In this document: in pieces, positions 1 to 11,125 of the stretch
Layout: the number at the start of each line of letters is the position of its first letter
How positions within the stretch are numbered: position 1 is the first letter of the stretch
From: Rhizoclosmatium globosum
Lineage: Eukaryota; Chytridiomycota; Chytridiomycetes; Chytridiales; Chytriomycetaceae
NCBI GenBank assembly: GCA_002104985.1
Contig: MCGO01000035.1
Coordinates: 1 to 64,000, forward strand
Length of the DNA stretch: 64,000 nucleotides
Direction: 5' to 3'
Notes under the pieces: model-generated
The model's input: the letters and a program-made list of their open reading frames with translations, nothing else
What the model was told of the DNA's origin: nothing
Database searches by the model: none
Position numbers and translations under genes: made by a program

Positions 1-1216
1 AGTTTGCATATCAGTCGGCATCTCAGATCCGAAATCTGTAGACATTTCTGTGTCAAAAAAGAAACCATCATCTGTCGTCGAGCCAAGTCCGGTGGAAGTC
101 GGTGTAAATGGAGTAGAAGTGGCTGTTGACGATTCGGTTGGAGTTGGTTCCTCCGTTGGGGTCGAATCTGTTGGAGAAACAGTGGAAGTGGAATCTCCAG
201 GTGTAAATGTTGAGGAGTAAGTTTCTGGTGGTACCGTTGAAGTTGAATCCTGTGGACTGAAAGTAGAAGTAGATTCCGCAGGGACAACTGTTGAAGTCGA
301 ATCTTGTGATATGACCGACGACGATGAAACAGAAGGAACAAACGTGGAGATAGAATCCAACTGAGTAGTAGTAGATGAGGTGGTCGTACTTTCAGTTGTT
401 GTACTTGTTGTGGTTTCCGAAGTTGAAGTGGTTGAACTCGAAGTTGTTGAGGATGAAGTGGTCGAACTTGAGGTGGTTGAACGGTTGGAGGTGGTCGAAC
501 TTGAGGTGGTTGAACTTGAGGTGGTCGACGATGAAGAAGTAGAAGAAGTACTTGATGTCGAAGTGCTCGATGTTGTAGAAGTGGCAGAACAGGCAGGATT
601 ATTCGTTCCACCTGTGAACAAATTATTGTCGTAAGTCCCTGTTCCACCTCCTGATATGCTGGGCACCGAAGCACCACTGAGACAGTTATATTGCAGGTTC
701 CTTTTAAAAACATAAGCAGAAATTTGAAAATAGCATCGCACTTACACATTGGTAAGAGTGGACGTCGTGGTATACCAACTATTCACTGTGCCGGTAAAAA
801 GATTATTGGACAGATCTCTACATATTCATGTAAATTAATAACGGTTACTGTATAACATTTGGTCGAGCTTTACTCACACAGTCGCCAACTGTGTCCATCC
901 AGATAAGTCCGGAAGACTTCCTGTGAAACCAAAGTCTTTCATCGTTCTAATACATACATAAGATTCTTAAGTTAAGGCGATGTTTAACTTACAATGCGTG
1001 ATGTGGGTCAAAGTGAGCGAGGGAAAATTTCCATTGAAGCCAAAGCCGTCGATAGAACTGAGACGTGTGTTAACAGTGTGGAAAACACTCATAAAGTCAT
1101 TACATAGCAACAATATTGCCTCCAGTTATAGTGATAGTTCCTCCATTTGCGACGTTCCCGCAATTGGAATCGGCGATACCTGGGAATGCCGCCAGCAAGT
1201 TAGAACAATCGGTCAT
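1..1216 (-). CDS. Modular LRR protein 1 (3' part lies beyond the window)
   Basis: N-terminal part of a leucine-rich-repeat protein, probably extracellular; function unknown. The start codon at 1216 gives MTDCSNLLAAFPGIADSNC. Visible exons are about 1104-1216, 993-1057, 878-946, 746-817 and 1-700. Exons 3 and 4 each encode one LRR (for example DLSNNLFTGTV). The last exon begins with NLQYNCLSG and then becomes a long Ser/Thr-rich linker with repeated TTSSS units and DSTSTV repeats, running off the window in a Thr/Asp-rich stretch. Gene 2 next door is a close paralogue with the same exon lengths and linker. Exon 2 is one base short compared with gene 2 (ACGCATTG versus ACGTCATTG), which breaks the frame; this is either a sequencing indel or a real lesion. 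No signal peptide is visible at this start, so an upstream exon may be missing. Family membership is clear; the role is not. Confidence 0.7.
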
Positions 1217-1811
1217 TCTTGAGGTTGTTTTGCGTCTTCAATTGTTGATAACCGCTCTAGTTTTGCGGTTGCAAGTGTTGAGCGAGATGTGGAGGGGTCC
1301 CTGTTTTTTGACTGAAATTGTCAAGAATGGCAATCTTGAAAAATTCTTTACAAGCGAAAAAAAAGGGTGAATATTCACAGCCTGCCTGCAAGTTAAAGTA
1401 TCACAAACCTGGATTAAATACACAGATATTATTTCACCATATTTAGGTCAAACGTTGAGGTAGTAAGGCTGACTGAACATGGGTATAAAGTTACAGTGTT
1501 GAATATTCGATGTGCTAGTTTTCCATCAGTGTTCATGTACTGCCTCTTGCTTCACCTCAAAGTGCTCGAGTACTCCACGAACTGGTCAAAGAACTTAAGA
1601 TTTGTCTTAGATTTGCTTAAGGAGTTTGTGGTGTGGTTTTATCCTGTAAAATTTAGCCTTGTGACATCCAGAATGGTGTGTTTGTTGAAGTATTGTTCTA
1701 TTTTTTTTTGAACATTTATTGTTTTATTCGCAGGAAAATCTTGCATATTGAACACTAAAATGATGAACCAAAAACATAAAGAACTCATTATACTTCATTA
1801 TACTTCATTAA
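1217..1811. other. Intergenic region between LRR genes 1 and 2
   Basis: AT-rich, about 595 bp between the start of gene 1 and the stop of gene 2. I see no supported gene. The only structure noted is a 10-bp direct repeat (TACTTCATTA) at about 1791-1810, just beyond the 3' end of gene 2. It should hold the promoter of gene 1 and the 3' end of gene 2. Confidence 0.6.
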
Positions 1812-4630
1812 TTAACGAATGCGGCGCCGTTTCATTCCATTGGCAAGAGACGGGTAAACTGGAACAGATCCCTGGTTGACTTTAGCGTACGTAAAGTACG
1901 AGTAGTATGGTGCAGATTTCTGACACAACTGCACAACTTGATATAGTGGTAGAACTGCCAATACATGTATTCAGAGACTGTGGGGTTGGAGGATTTTGGT
2001 AAGTTGAGGTTAAACGTTTGAAAGTCCTGAAGTCTCTTCCAGAGTGGGTCGTAGATAGGGTTAACAAAGGTTGCATCTCTAGAAAGTGCGAAGCAGTCAC
2101 TGGGCCGTAATTTGCTTTGGAATTGGACACACGGCTGCTGGGTTTCCTGCCACACAAACAGTTCCAAGGTTTCTGAAAACAAAATTAGAGAAGAGACAGT
2201 GCCCAAAGGAGTTTAATACTTACAAAGATCCGTCATTGTTAGCGATCATACCAGTCAGTCCATTTGGAAGAAATCCTAAAAAGGAATTTCCAGCAATGTT
2301 CAATTTGCTCAACTTCGTAAGATTAAGGAATGAGCTTGGAAATGTCCCAGAGAACTTATTGCCTGAAACATCACTGATAGTTGGGCATGTATTGGCATTC
2401 ATAGTTACGTAAATGTAAATGCTTACACAACAGACAGGTAAGGCAATTTCCCAAGTGCATCTGGAAGGTTTCCAGCTATTTGAAGGTTGTTAAGTTTCAG
2501 CACGTACAGACGACTGAAAGTGTGTTAGTAACGAATCTTATATGCGCAGGCAAAACGGACGTACTAAAGAGTCTGTGGATCGGATGGAGCTCTTCTCTCC
2601 AAGTGGTGACTACGACGAACAAGTTTACCCGTGCTTGAAGCAACTGCAGTCGAAGTTGCTGCGGATAAAGCAGACACAGTTGAAGCGACCCCTGAAGCTG
2701 TAAGAACAGTGGACGAAGTATTCTGGCTGGGAGGAATCGTCCATGAAACGTAAGTATTGTTGGTCAGTGTGAAACAATCTTGGTTGAGCAAGGTCTTGAC
2801 TTTCCCTTTCACACCAGAGGCCGTTATATACGTGTAATTCGCAAATGCGGTTTTGAGGAGTAAACAGTCCTTGTTGTAAACGGTTGGTGCTCTAAAGATG
2901 TAAAACGCATCTTGTCAAATACGAATAAATTGCATGACACACTTACGTAGCAGCGGCTACAGCCTACTCCCTCAGCAACTCTACATAATATCAGTTTTGT
3001 ATTCCAGTAATTCTAAGAGCAGCATATTTGCTCATTTATAACTCACAAACTTGCAATCTTTGGCGCAGTAACGAGACTCTGTGGAAGGCTTGTAATAGCC
3101 GAGTTTCCTGTCAAGTCACTGCACATTTATAAATAAGAGTGTAGGCAGAAAGTAAAAGGAACGTACACATTAGCCAAGTTCTTCATTCCTGAGAAGATAT
3201 TTGGAATCGTGGTAAGCTTGTTTCCGCTCAAATCTCTATTTAAACGTTAAGCCACAGGAGAACGTCAAAGATTACTACTTACAGCGACTCCAAGTTCTTC
3301 AGCTTGGCAAAAGTTGTTGGCAGTGGGCCAGTGGATCCAGAACCAGAAAAGCTCCTAATCTCAAAAGTTAAGATATATCTTAAGTAAAACACTGTTTTTA
3401 CAAGTTTTTCCAAGGTTTCCGATTGCAGGAGGAATAAGACACTTAGTTCCACATTTCATGGGGATATGCTTTGCTTTAAGCAAGAAATGCTGGTAAGAAT
3501 AAACAAACTTGACGTACTTGAACTTACTAATTTTTGGATGAAGTAGCACCACGTCTGGCTAAAGAACTAGGAGCATATTCCCATTGCCACACAGATGTGT
3601 TCGCAATTTTTCCACAGTCAATCATAAGGTCTGGATCTGTTGTATACTGCGCAAAAGACTTTGTTACAGCAAGACAATCTGCATTCTGTGGAGCTGCGGT
3701 GACATTGATGCTTTGTGTTTGGCTTGGAGTTTGTTCGACCCACCAATCAGTCCATACAGGCTCTGTTTGTTGTCCTGGGTCAGGCGATGTGTAAATATCG
3801 GTCCCGAAGTCAGTTGCGTCGGTCAAATCAGTTTGCATATCAGTTGGGAACTCTGATCCAAAATCAGTAGACATATCCGTGTCAGTGAAGAATCCATCAT
3901 CTGTCATTGAACCAATTCCAGTGGACGTTGGCGTAAAAGAAGTAAAACTTGTCGTAGTTGTTTTGGTCGTTGTGGTTTCAGAAGTTGTAGAAGATGTTGT
4001 GGCAAAACATATAGGATTGTTTGTTCCGCCAATAAACAAATTATTGTTAAAGGAGCCACCTGTTCTGCTCGGTACCGAAGAGCCAGTGAGACAGTTATAT
4101 TGGAGGTTCCTTGAATAATCATTAGAAAACAAGCAAATTTGTGTACAACTTACACACTGGTAAGGGGTGAAAGGTTGGTGTACACAGTACCCACAGACCC
4201 AGTAAAAAGATTGTTCGACAGATCTCTGTAGGACATAAATCATTTATGGCTACTCTGTGAATAAATGGTCAAAAAACAAACTCACACTGATGTCAAAGCC
4301 GTCCATCCCGAGAAGTTTGGTAGACTTCCCGTAAAACCAAAGTTTTTTAGAGATCTGATACACAAGTGAGTGTTTAAAATGGTTGAAATAATCAAATTAC
4401 AATGACGTAAGGTGAGTTAAAGCAAGGGTGGAGGGAAAAGCACCATTAAAAGAAAATCCGTTGCACTGCGACGAAGTATCTGGTTAATATTAAAAATGAG
4501 GTACATAAATTACTTACATGGATGTAATATAGTTTCCGTTAATGGTTATACTTCCTCCGTTTGCGACTGTTGAACAATCGGATGAGGCGATATTTGGGAA
4601 TGCCGCGAGCAGGTTTGAGCAGTCAGTCAT
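1812..4630 (-). CDS. Modular LRR protein 2
   Basis: Paralogue of genes 1 and 3. The start at 4630 gives MTDCSNLLAAFPNIASSDC. Order of parts: N-terminal Cys-containing segment; three LRR exons (about 4411-4480, 4286-4354, 4153-4225); NLQYNCLTG segment; Thr/Ser-rich linker ending in an Asp-rich stretch (about 3800-4010); Cys-pair module (DCLAVTKSFAQY...DC); dibasic ARR; LRR block (CGTKCLIPPAIGNL, then four repeats near 3060-3360); second Cys-pair module (DCLLLKTAFANY...DCFTLTNNTYVSW); short Ser/Thr linker; dibasic VRRSHHLERR; three further LRRs; conserved C-terminal domain (PSDCFALSRD...FYHYIK) ending in a basic tail at 1812. At least three one-base frameshifts are needed: in exon 2 and twice in the C-terminal domain near 2095 and 1935. 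It may be a sequencing artefact or an ageing copy, because gene 3 is intact. Function unknown. Confidence 0.72.
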
Positions 4631-4926
4631 TCTTTAAGCTTCTTCGCAGGGTTTAATACAGCTTAGATAGTAAACGATCGGAGACGAAGGATTTAGATTC
4701 GTGGTTATGAGATGAACTGTACGCAGTTATTTTATTGATGGAATTGTCAGAAGGCTTGAGGAAAATCCCCTTCTTGCGAATGTTCTTCTCTCGTTAAAGA
4801 TATAGTTTATTGAAGAAATAGAGAAACCACACTCACGCCACCAAAACAAAGAACTAACTTCAAAAAAATAAGGTCTACTATCTAGAAGCAATGTTTACAA
4901 GTGAAAAAATCTGCCTGTGTATTAAT

Positions 4927-7913
4927 CTACATTCCACTTGCAGGGGCGGGGTAAACTGGCACAGGTCCAGCATGTACACGAGCATAGGTCCAGTATTTGA
5001 AGTATGGCGCCTTTTTCTTGCAGATTCTCACACCTTGAATGTAATGTTTGAATGCTTGGTACTGGTAATCAGTTAAAAAGGGGTTGTTTGACTTCGGGTA
5101 GTTGTCAGCCAAAGCCTTGTTGTCTTGGAGCCTTTGCCATACTGGGTCGAAAACTGGCTGAACAAAGTAGGTGACTCGAGACAGAGCAAAGCAGTCTACT
5201 GGACCGGGGATCTTTGTGCCAGCAGTTGGACATATTTGGTTGCTCTTGGGGTTAGGGGCGATGCAAACACTCCCGTACGTGCTGCGAATGAAATAAAGTT
5301 TAGCAAGAAGTGTGGAATATAGAATAAACATACACAGTGCCTCCATTGCCGCTAATGATGTCTGCTAAACCTGGTGGAAGTACTCCCAAGAACGAGTTTC
5401 CAGCAATGTTCCTGAAACCAAGTTATCAGAGATGGCAGAATCTTCTTATGATCACTTACAAACTCTGAAGCTTTTTCAATTGAAGTAGACTCCATGGGAT
5501 AGCACCGTTAAATTGGTTTCCAGAAATATCACTAGTTTAAATCAGAAAATGATCAAAATTGTGCAATTGAATTCCTACATGAACTGCAAATATGTCAAGT
5601 TTCCAATCGCGGCAGGGAAATTGCCTGAAACCCCTTGATTTGGTATGGTCAAGGAATTAACGCGGCTGAAAATGCAATATAAGCACAAATCATACGGCAG
5701 TCGGTTCTTACTAGGCAGGGTTCTTGATATCACGTCTGGCAACAAAGCGGTCACGGCGGAAAAGATTACCCGACCTGGTGGTGGTGGTGGTGGTGGTAAC
5801 TGAAGCTGGAACGGTAAAGTTGACAGCGGGTCCAAGCACGTAACCAAGGTATGGACTGGAAGCCACGGCGGTACAATCTTGTTGTAGGAGAGTAAATACT
5901 GGAATATTTGCGCTGGTGTTGTATCCCTGGAAAGCCGTTTGTAAGAGTTTGCAATCAGCGTTTGAGGTGTCAGCCCTATTTTTAAGGTGAAGACTTGAGT
6001 AACCTTGATAAAGAACACACTGTGCCTTACAATGCGGCAGCAACAGCACTAGCGCCTCCATTAGTTGTCAAGCTTGTGACCAACGTTGGGGGGAGCGTCA
6101 ATCCAAGGTTTGGAGGAAGAGTGCTAAAGGTATTGTCAGTTGAAAGATTATTTCCCAATTTAATCATACATAGCAGCAATATTTGGACAGCTAACAGCAA
6201 CTGTGTTAATAACTTGTTGGAGCACAGAAGCTGGGAGACCAGTTCCTTCAAGGGACCTAGATGCAAATGTCAATCGTGGAAAGTTCAAAAAATGAAGTCT
6301 TACACAGATTGAAGTGATTTCAAGTTGGCAAAAACAGATGGGTCAATCGCTGTAAGGGTTGGGTTTCCACTCAAGTCACTGTTGGCGAATTTAGTCCCTA
6401 CTACCTGGAAAAAAACGAAGTCTTACATCGAAGTCAAGCCAGGCATCGAGTTCAGAACAACAGCAGGGACGGAGGACACTTTGTTTCCGGCCAAGTTCCT
6501 GATGTATATATTTTAATTCAATAAGTCACTTAATCGAATACCTACAGTTGGGTCAATCCCTTCAAATTAGCGAATGAATTGGGAACTGGTCCAGTGAAGC
6601 CAACACCTTTGAAGTTCCTGCGCATGTCGTTTCAGTGCTAGTCATCGCATTTGTTAGATACTCACAGAGAAGATAACGTAGAAATAGCTCCAAGCGACGC
6701 AGGAATCGGACAGTTGCTTCCACATGATGTAGTCAAGGCAGGTGTCAGGGAAAGACTGAGTCCAGTGAGAGACCTACAAACATTGTTAAACAATGAATTT
6801 TAGATTGAAAATTGTGTACCATGCGAGTGGATTAATCTGACGTCTCTCCAAAGATGTAATTTTGGTGTACGTAAGAACAGGGCCACTGACAGGGTTGGTG
6901 CAGTCAACACCCACAACACGGGCATCGGTAGTAATGTTTTGGAACGAATAAACGACGTCAGCGCAGGCTGGGTTTTGACCTGCAGGTGCTGGAGGAACAA
7001 CAGGAACAACATATCCAGGTGCTGGAGGAACAACAGGAACAACATATCCAAGTGTGGTAGTGGTAGTCGTAGCTGTTGTTGTAGTTTTCGTTGTAGTTGT
7101 AACTGTTGTTGCAGTTGTCGTGGTAGTCGTGGTAGTCGTTGTTGTTGAGGTGGTGTCTGGAATCCAACTACTCGAGATCTGATTGTTTCCAACAACAACA
7201 TTGACCCATTGGTTTCCGTTCAAGTCAAAAGAGCTGCAGGCTGGATTATCAGTTCCACCATTGTACAAGTTATTGTCAAAGATTCCAGCTCCGGTTGTGA
7301 ATGATGTAACAGGAAGGGAAACTCCAGTCAAGCAGTTGTACTGAAGATTTCTGAATTCCAAATGTTAGCACCAGCCACTTGATAAAGCTCTTTACACATA
7401 CACCGAAATCAAATCTGGGTTACTCGCGTACCAAGAGTTGCTATCAATCGTTCCATCACTGAAACTGTTGTGGGAGAAGTCGCTATAAAGATCAAATAGC
7501 GTAAGCATTCACATTTATAAAGCCGAATACAACGTACACAGAAGTAAGCGCAGAGAATCCAGAGAGGTCTGGTAGGTTTCCTGTGAATCCATTGTTTTCC
7601 ATCGACCTGTTTCGAATACGTAAATCCCAAGTTCGACTGAGAATGCACCCGCCTACTTACAAGCTAGTCAACTTGGTCAAAGGCGCGAGAATAGGAAATG
7701 GGCCGTTCACGTCCAATCCAGTGATATCGCTGTGAAGAGATTCGATAAGTACGAGTTGACAATCCTGGGACGATCAAGTCGCGTTTACATTGTGAGAATG
7801 TTAGATCCATCGGTCGTGATAGATCCCTGCGAGCTCGAGAGCGTCGAACAGTCGTTGATGTCCGCAAAAATGAGCGTTGGGAAAGCACTCTGGAGATTGG
7901 CACAGTCGGTCAT
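4927..7913 (-). CDS. Modular LRR protein 3 (intact reference copy)
   Basis: Best-preserved member of the local family; every exon joins in frame. The start at 7913 gives MTDCANLQSAFPTL. After the first exon come single-repeat exons, each opening with one nucleotide that completes a split codon and each ending with two: IDITGLDVNGPFPIL, SMENNGFTGNLPDL, DFSHNSFSDGTI. The long exon at about 6820-7350 carries NLQYNCLTG, a Thr-rich linker, two GYVVPVVPPAP repeats, a Cys-pair segment (CADVVYSFQNI...DC) and the dibasic LERR. An LRR block with a CGSNC cap follows (about 6020-6790), then a second Cys-pair module (DCKLLQTAFQGY...DC), a short Thr run, the dibasic motif FRRDRFVARR, three LRRs, and the C-terminal domain ending VPVYPAPASGM. 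LRRs of plant type usually bind protein or glycan ligands outside the cell; that role is inferred. No signal peptide is seen at this start. Roughly 750 residues. Confidence 0.82.
6984..7049 (-). repeat. Perfect 33-bp tandem repeat, two copies
   Basis: Copies at 6984-7016 and 7017-7049 are identical. They encode two GYVVPVVPPAP units in the linker of LRR protein 3, immediately after the Thr run. They look like a recent in-frame duplication that lengthens a Pro-rich spacer. Confidence 0.9.
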
Positions 7914-8139
7914 TCTTTCAGAAGTGGTTTTGGTTGGAGATGTGGCTTGATCAATGAACTAGATTCAATCTGCAATCTGTTTGACGCGTCGGAAACGGTT
8001 TCTGGATGCGGGATCAAGTGTGTAGAAGGCGAGAAAACGCGTCCTTTTTTGAAGACAAGTTTTGTTTTGGGTGAGACGGAAAATTTCTTGACGATCCCTG
8101 ACAATCTTCTGCGAAAAGCCCTTTCCCTCTTCCCTTTCC

Positions 8140-11073
8140 CTACTTCTTTCTATGTAGTTTTAAGAAAATATATTCAACATACCCATAAATGAACACAAAA
8201 CACATAAATGCCAATCCCAATCCCAATCCCTTCACCACCACAACGAATGCGTCCTCAACATCCGGAATCTTCATCAGGTTCCTCAACAATCTCATTTTCC
8301 CCTCCAACAACGCATGGTGGTGTAACAAAGGCGAATGCGCTCGTGGACGATGAGTATCAACAGCGTCGATATCAACTTTGAACCTAATAAACAAAACTGG
8401 TCAAAAAAGGAGGCCGGACATTGAAAAACCAAATGTCCCACCTTTCCTCAATACATCCATATGCCTTGAAAGTCAGTTTTATCAGAGTATGTAATGGAAT
8501 CTTGACGTACGGCAGCTCTTCATGACTGTAATTCATCTATACCATATAAAGTCATATATCCTTTTAAACCCGCAGAACCGACTCACAAAGTATGCATAGA
8601 GAGCTCTCAAAACAGCCTGATGTCCAATGATCAGAATCGGATGATTCTTTTCATGATGCCGTTCCAACTCCAACGTAACCGGCTCCAGCCGCCTCACAAG
8701 ATCCGCATAACTTTCTCCCCCTTTATACCGATAATTGTATTTATCGTCGTCACGAGCAGCAAAGTCATCAGGATACTGCTCCTCAATCTGTTCATACGTC
8801 AACCTATCATAACCCAGTTAGCCAGGTCGGAACCATACCAACAAAACAGAAAACACAAACCCATCACAAACACCACTATCCAATTCATCCAACGCCTTCC
8901 ACTGCAACTGCGGATAATTCAATCCACTCGCAGTCTGCACCGTCCGTCGCAACGTCGAAGTCCACACCGTCAAAGTCGGTTTCACAGGAACAACAACCTC
9001 CCCCCTCTTCACCTCACTCTGAACCTCCAACGCAGGATAAATCGCAGCCCCGCCTTCCTCTTCACTAATCCGTCGAACGTCGCGACCTCCAGGCCCAACA
9101 ACAACATCCCGGCCACCTTCCCCATCCATCCACTTTTTCCACGCAACAGTCATTTCAACCGCGTTTTCTTCGGCTTCCTTCGCCATGCCTGCTACATCGT
9201 CCATCTGTTTTGCAATCAGTTCTGGGAGCTTTTGCGCGTATTGCCAGCCGCGTGGGCTCAGGTCACTGTCGCCTCCAATCTTCCCTTCCACGTTATACAT
9301 GCTTTCTCCGTGTCTAATGTTTTAGAGAGGTGTGAATTAGTGTGAGGGGAAACGGGTTAGGTGAGAAGGATGTGTTACCGTGAGAAGTAGACGCATCGAG
9401 GGGTGATGTTCAGATTCATGAGGAAATACACGATTCTGGATTGAATGTATCCACGCACATTGTTGACGAGTACGCGTTCTAGTGTGAAAAACTCATAAGA
9501 TGGGGTTGCACATAGAATACCAAATCACACACCTCCAATATTAATCAACTTTACAAACGAGATTTTACTGTTATATTCAGAACGAGAAAGCGTTTCATAC
9601 GTTTTAGAGTCTGGGTGTATGCGGAGGAGAAAAAGATTAAGCTGTTTGTTTTGATGTTCCAAGAAAGGGGAGGGATTTGCAAAAAGGGTCCCCAGATTTT
9701 TTTTCTCCTCACTTCCCCCTACAGAGTGCAAAACAAACAGAGAAGAGTGCTTACAGTGATAGATACGAGACATGAAATCCTTGACAGCCTCCTCTGGCGA
9801 GACGTTCAAGTAATCTGGGGATGACAACTTGACCTACACACAACCAACAAAATCAGTATCACAATTCATATAACATGAATAAAATTGATCACTCACTTCC
9901 TTAATGTTTGCGAGGACAACGTCCATACGATCGCAAATGGATTCGACAAACATGACCTGGATGTTTTCCTTCTCACAACGTTCCATGATTATTTTTCTAC
10001 GTTCTTTGGTCGAGTTTGTGGCATCGTCTACAAAGCATGATCAGATACGGAAGAGGATAGTTTGATGTTGAGCTGAGATGAGATGGTTTGAGGCATCCAT
10101 AGAATTGTCATTCTAAACTGGTCATTTCATAAACAGTATTGTAGCGTTTCCGAACTTAAAGGCCACCATGAAATTCAAGAGAACATAATCGTTCTTATCT
10201 CTCATCACAAATCATTTGGTGCTTGCATCACCCAACTCTTGACACAGTTTCCAAACATGATCCAATGAATGCACCCAATCAAGAGCTTTAGAAAACACCA
10301 ATAGATTCACACGTACATATTGCAACACGTGCAGAACCGACAAGGGACTTTTTCACAGCAATCTTTGGAGCCAGTGAAGGAGAAGCAGCAGACTTTGTGG
10401 AATGCATGTGTTGAGGAATAGTCTTTTTAATTGAGGGGGAAGTTCCAATAAGCGATTCTCTTGGCGACACGACCAGGGAGTCCTTGTGTGTTTGAGCATT
10501 TGAAAAGGGAGTTGGAGTAACTGAATCACGAATTGAAACTGAATCAAGGCGAAAGAGTTCCTTTTCCTCTTCTTCTTTTGCTTCGAGATCGTGGAACCAG
10601 GCGACCATCTAGCATCGATTAAGCGTTATTAGGTGGCAGAGAAGGAAGATGGCTGTCAACCAAGTGCGAAGGTACTAACATCATCAAGGGCAAGATCAGC
10701 AATCTTTTGTCTGATTGCAGTGCTTTCTTCGTTTGTTGGATCAAAGAAGTTGTGAGGTTGCGAGGCACTAGATAGTAGTAGATGTTAGTACTAGATACAT
10801 AGTAGGTCCTAGTAACTCAACACTACTCAAGCACTTAAGCACTCACTCACCCAGCAACCTTTCTGCGGTAGTTTCCCACATTAAATATCTCGCTTGGATG
10901 TCCGAGCCACGAAAGAAAGCGCGCCATCTTGCGGGCCGTGTAAGTCTTTCCTCGCGCGGGAAGCCCAACCATCGCAACACAGAGCCGCGCAGTTGGTGGT
11001 GCGTATGACTCATCGCCGCTGAAGCCAAGCGACGCAGAGACACCCCAGAAAGTGTCCGGTCTTTGTTTTCCAT
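8140..11073 (-). CDS. Bifunctional 6-phosphofructo-2-kinase / fructose-2,6-bisphosphatase
   Basis: Makes and degrades fructose-2,6-bisphosphate, the cytosolic signal that sets glycolysis against gluconeogenesis. About ten exons. The kinase half has the P-loop GLPARGKT (near 10955), [16 protein letters not shown], and the Walker B-like [11 protein letters not shown] after an intron near 10030. The phosphatase half has RHGES (near 9315), [10 protein letters not shown], the TLRRTVQTA region, the [14 protein letters not shown] stretch and [13 protein letters not shown] (near 8620), so both activities look intact. Two oddities: about 80 extra Ser/Thr-rich residues sit between the MVAWFHDLE helix and ARVAI, and the last exon ends in a hydrophobic stretch instead of the usual polar tail. 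The ATG at 11073 is out of frame with the P-loop, so a one-base error near 11060 is likely; the alternative in-frame ATG lies only just before GLPARGK. The gene is divergent from the phosphoesterase gene, 52 bp away. Confidence 0.9.
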
Positions 11074-11125
11074 TTTACTTTTTTTGAAAACTCTAAATTG
11101 GTTTTTGTTGAAAGTGACAGCTGAA
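11074..11125. promoter_or_regulatory. Very short divergent intergenic spacer
   Basis: Only 52 bp separate the predicted ATG of the PFKFB gene (minus) from that of the phosphoesterase gene (plus). The stretch is AT-rich with a T-run on the plus strand and no obvious TATA box. If both starts are right, the core promoters overlap or one lies inside the neighbouring coding region. The PFKFB start is uncertain because of the frameshift. Confidence 0.4.

Noticed and set aside
380..634. Plus-strand Val/Glu-rich frame (VVELEVVE repeats)
   Set aside because: Antisense reading of the Thr/Ser-rich linker of LRR gene 1; low complexity from repeated ACC/TCA codons.
8620..9345. 241-codon plus-strand open frame
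   Set aside because: It lies antisense to the phosphatase half of PFKFB, whose minus-strand frame carries the RHGES and GHQAV motifs; the plus-strand product has no coherent composition.
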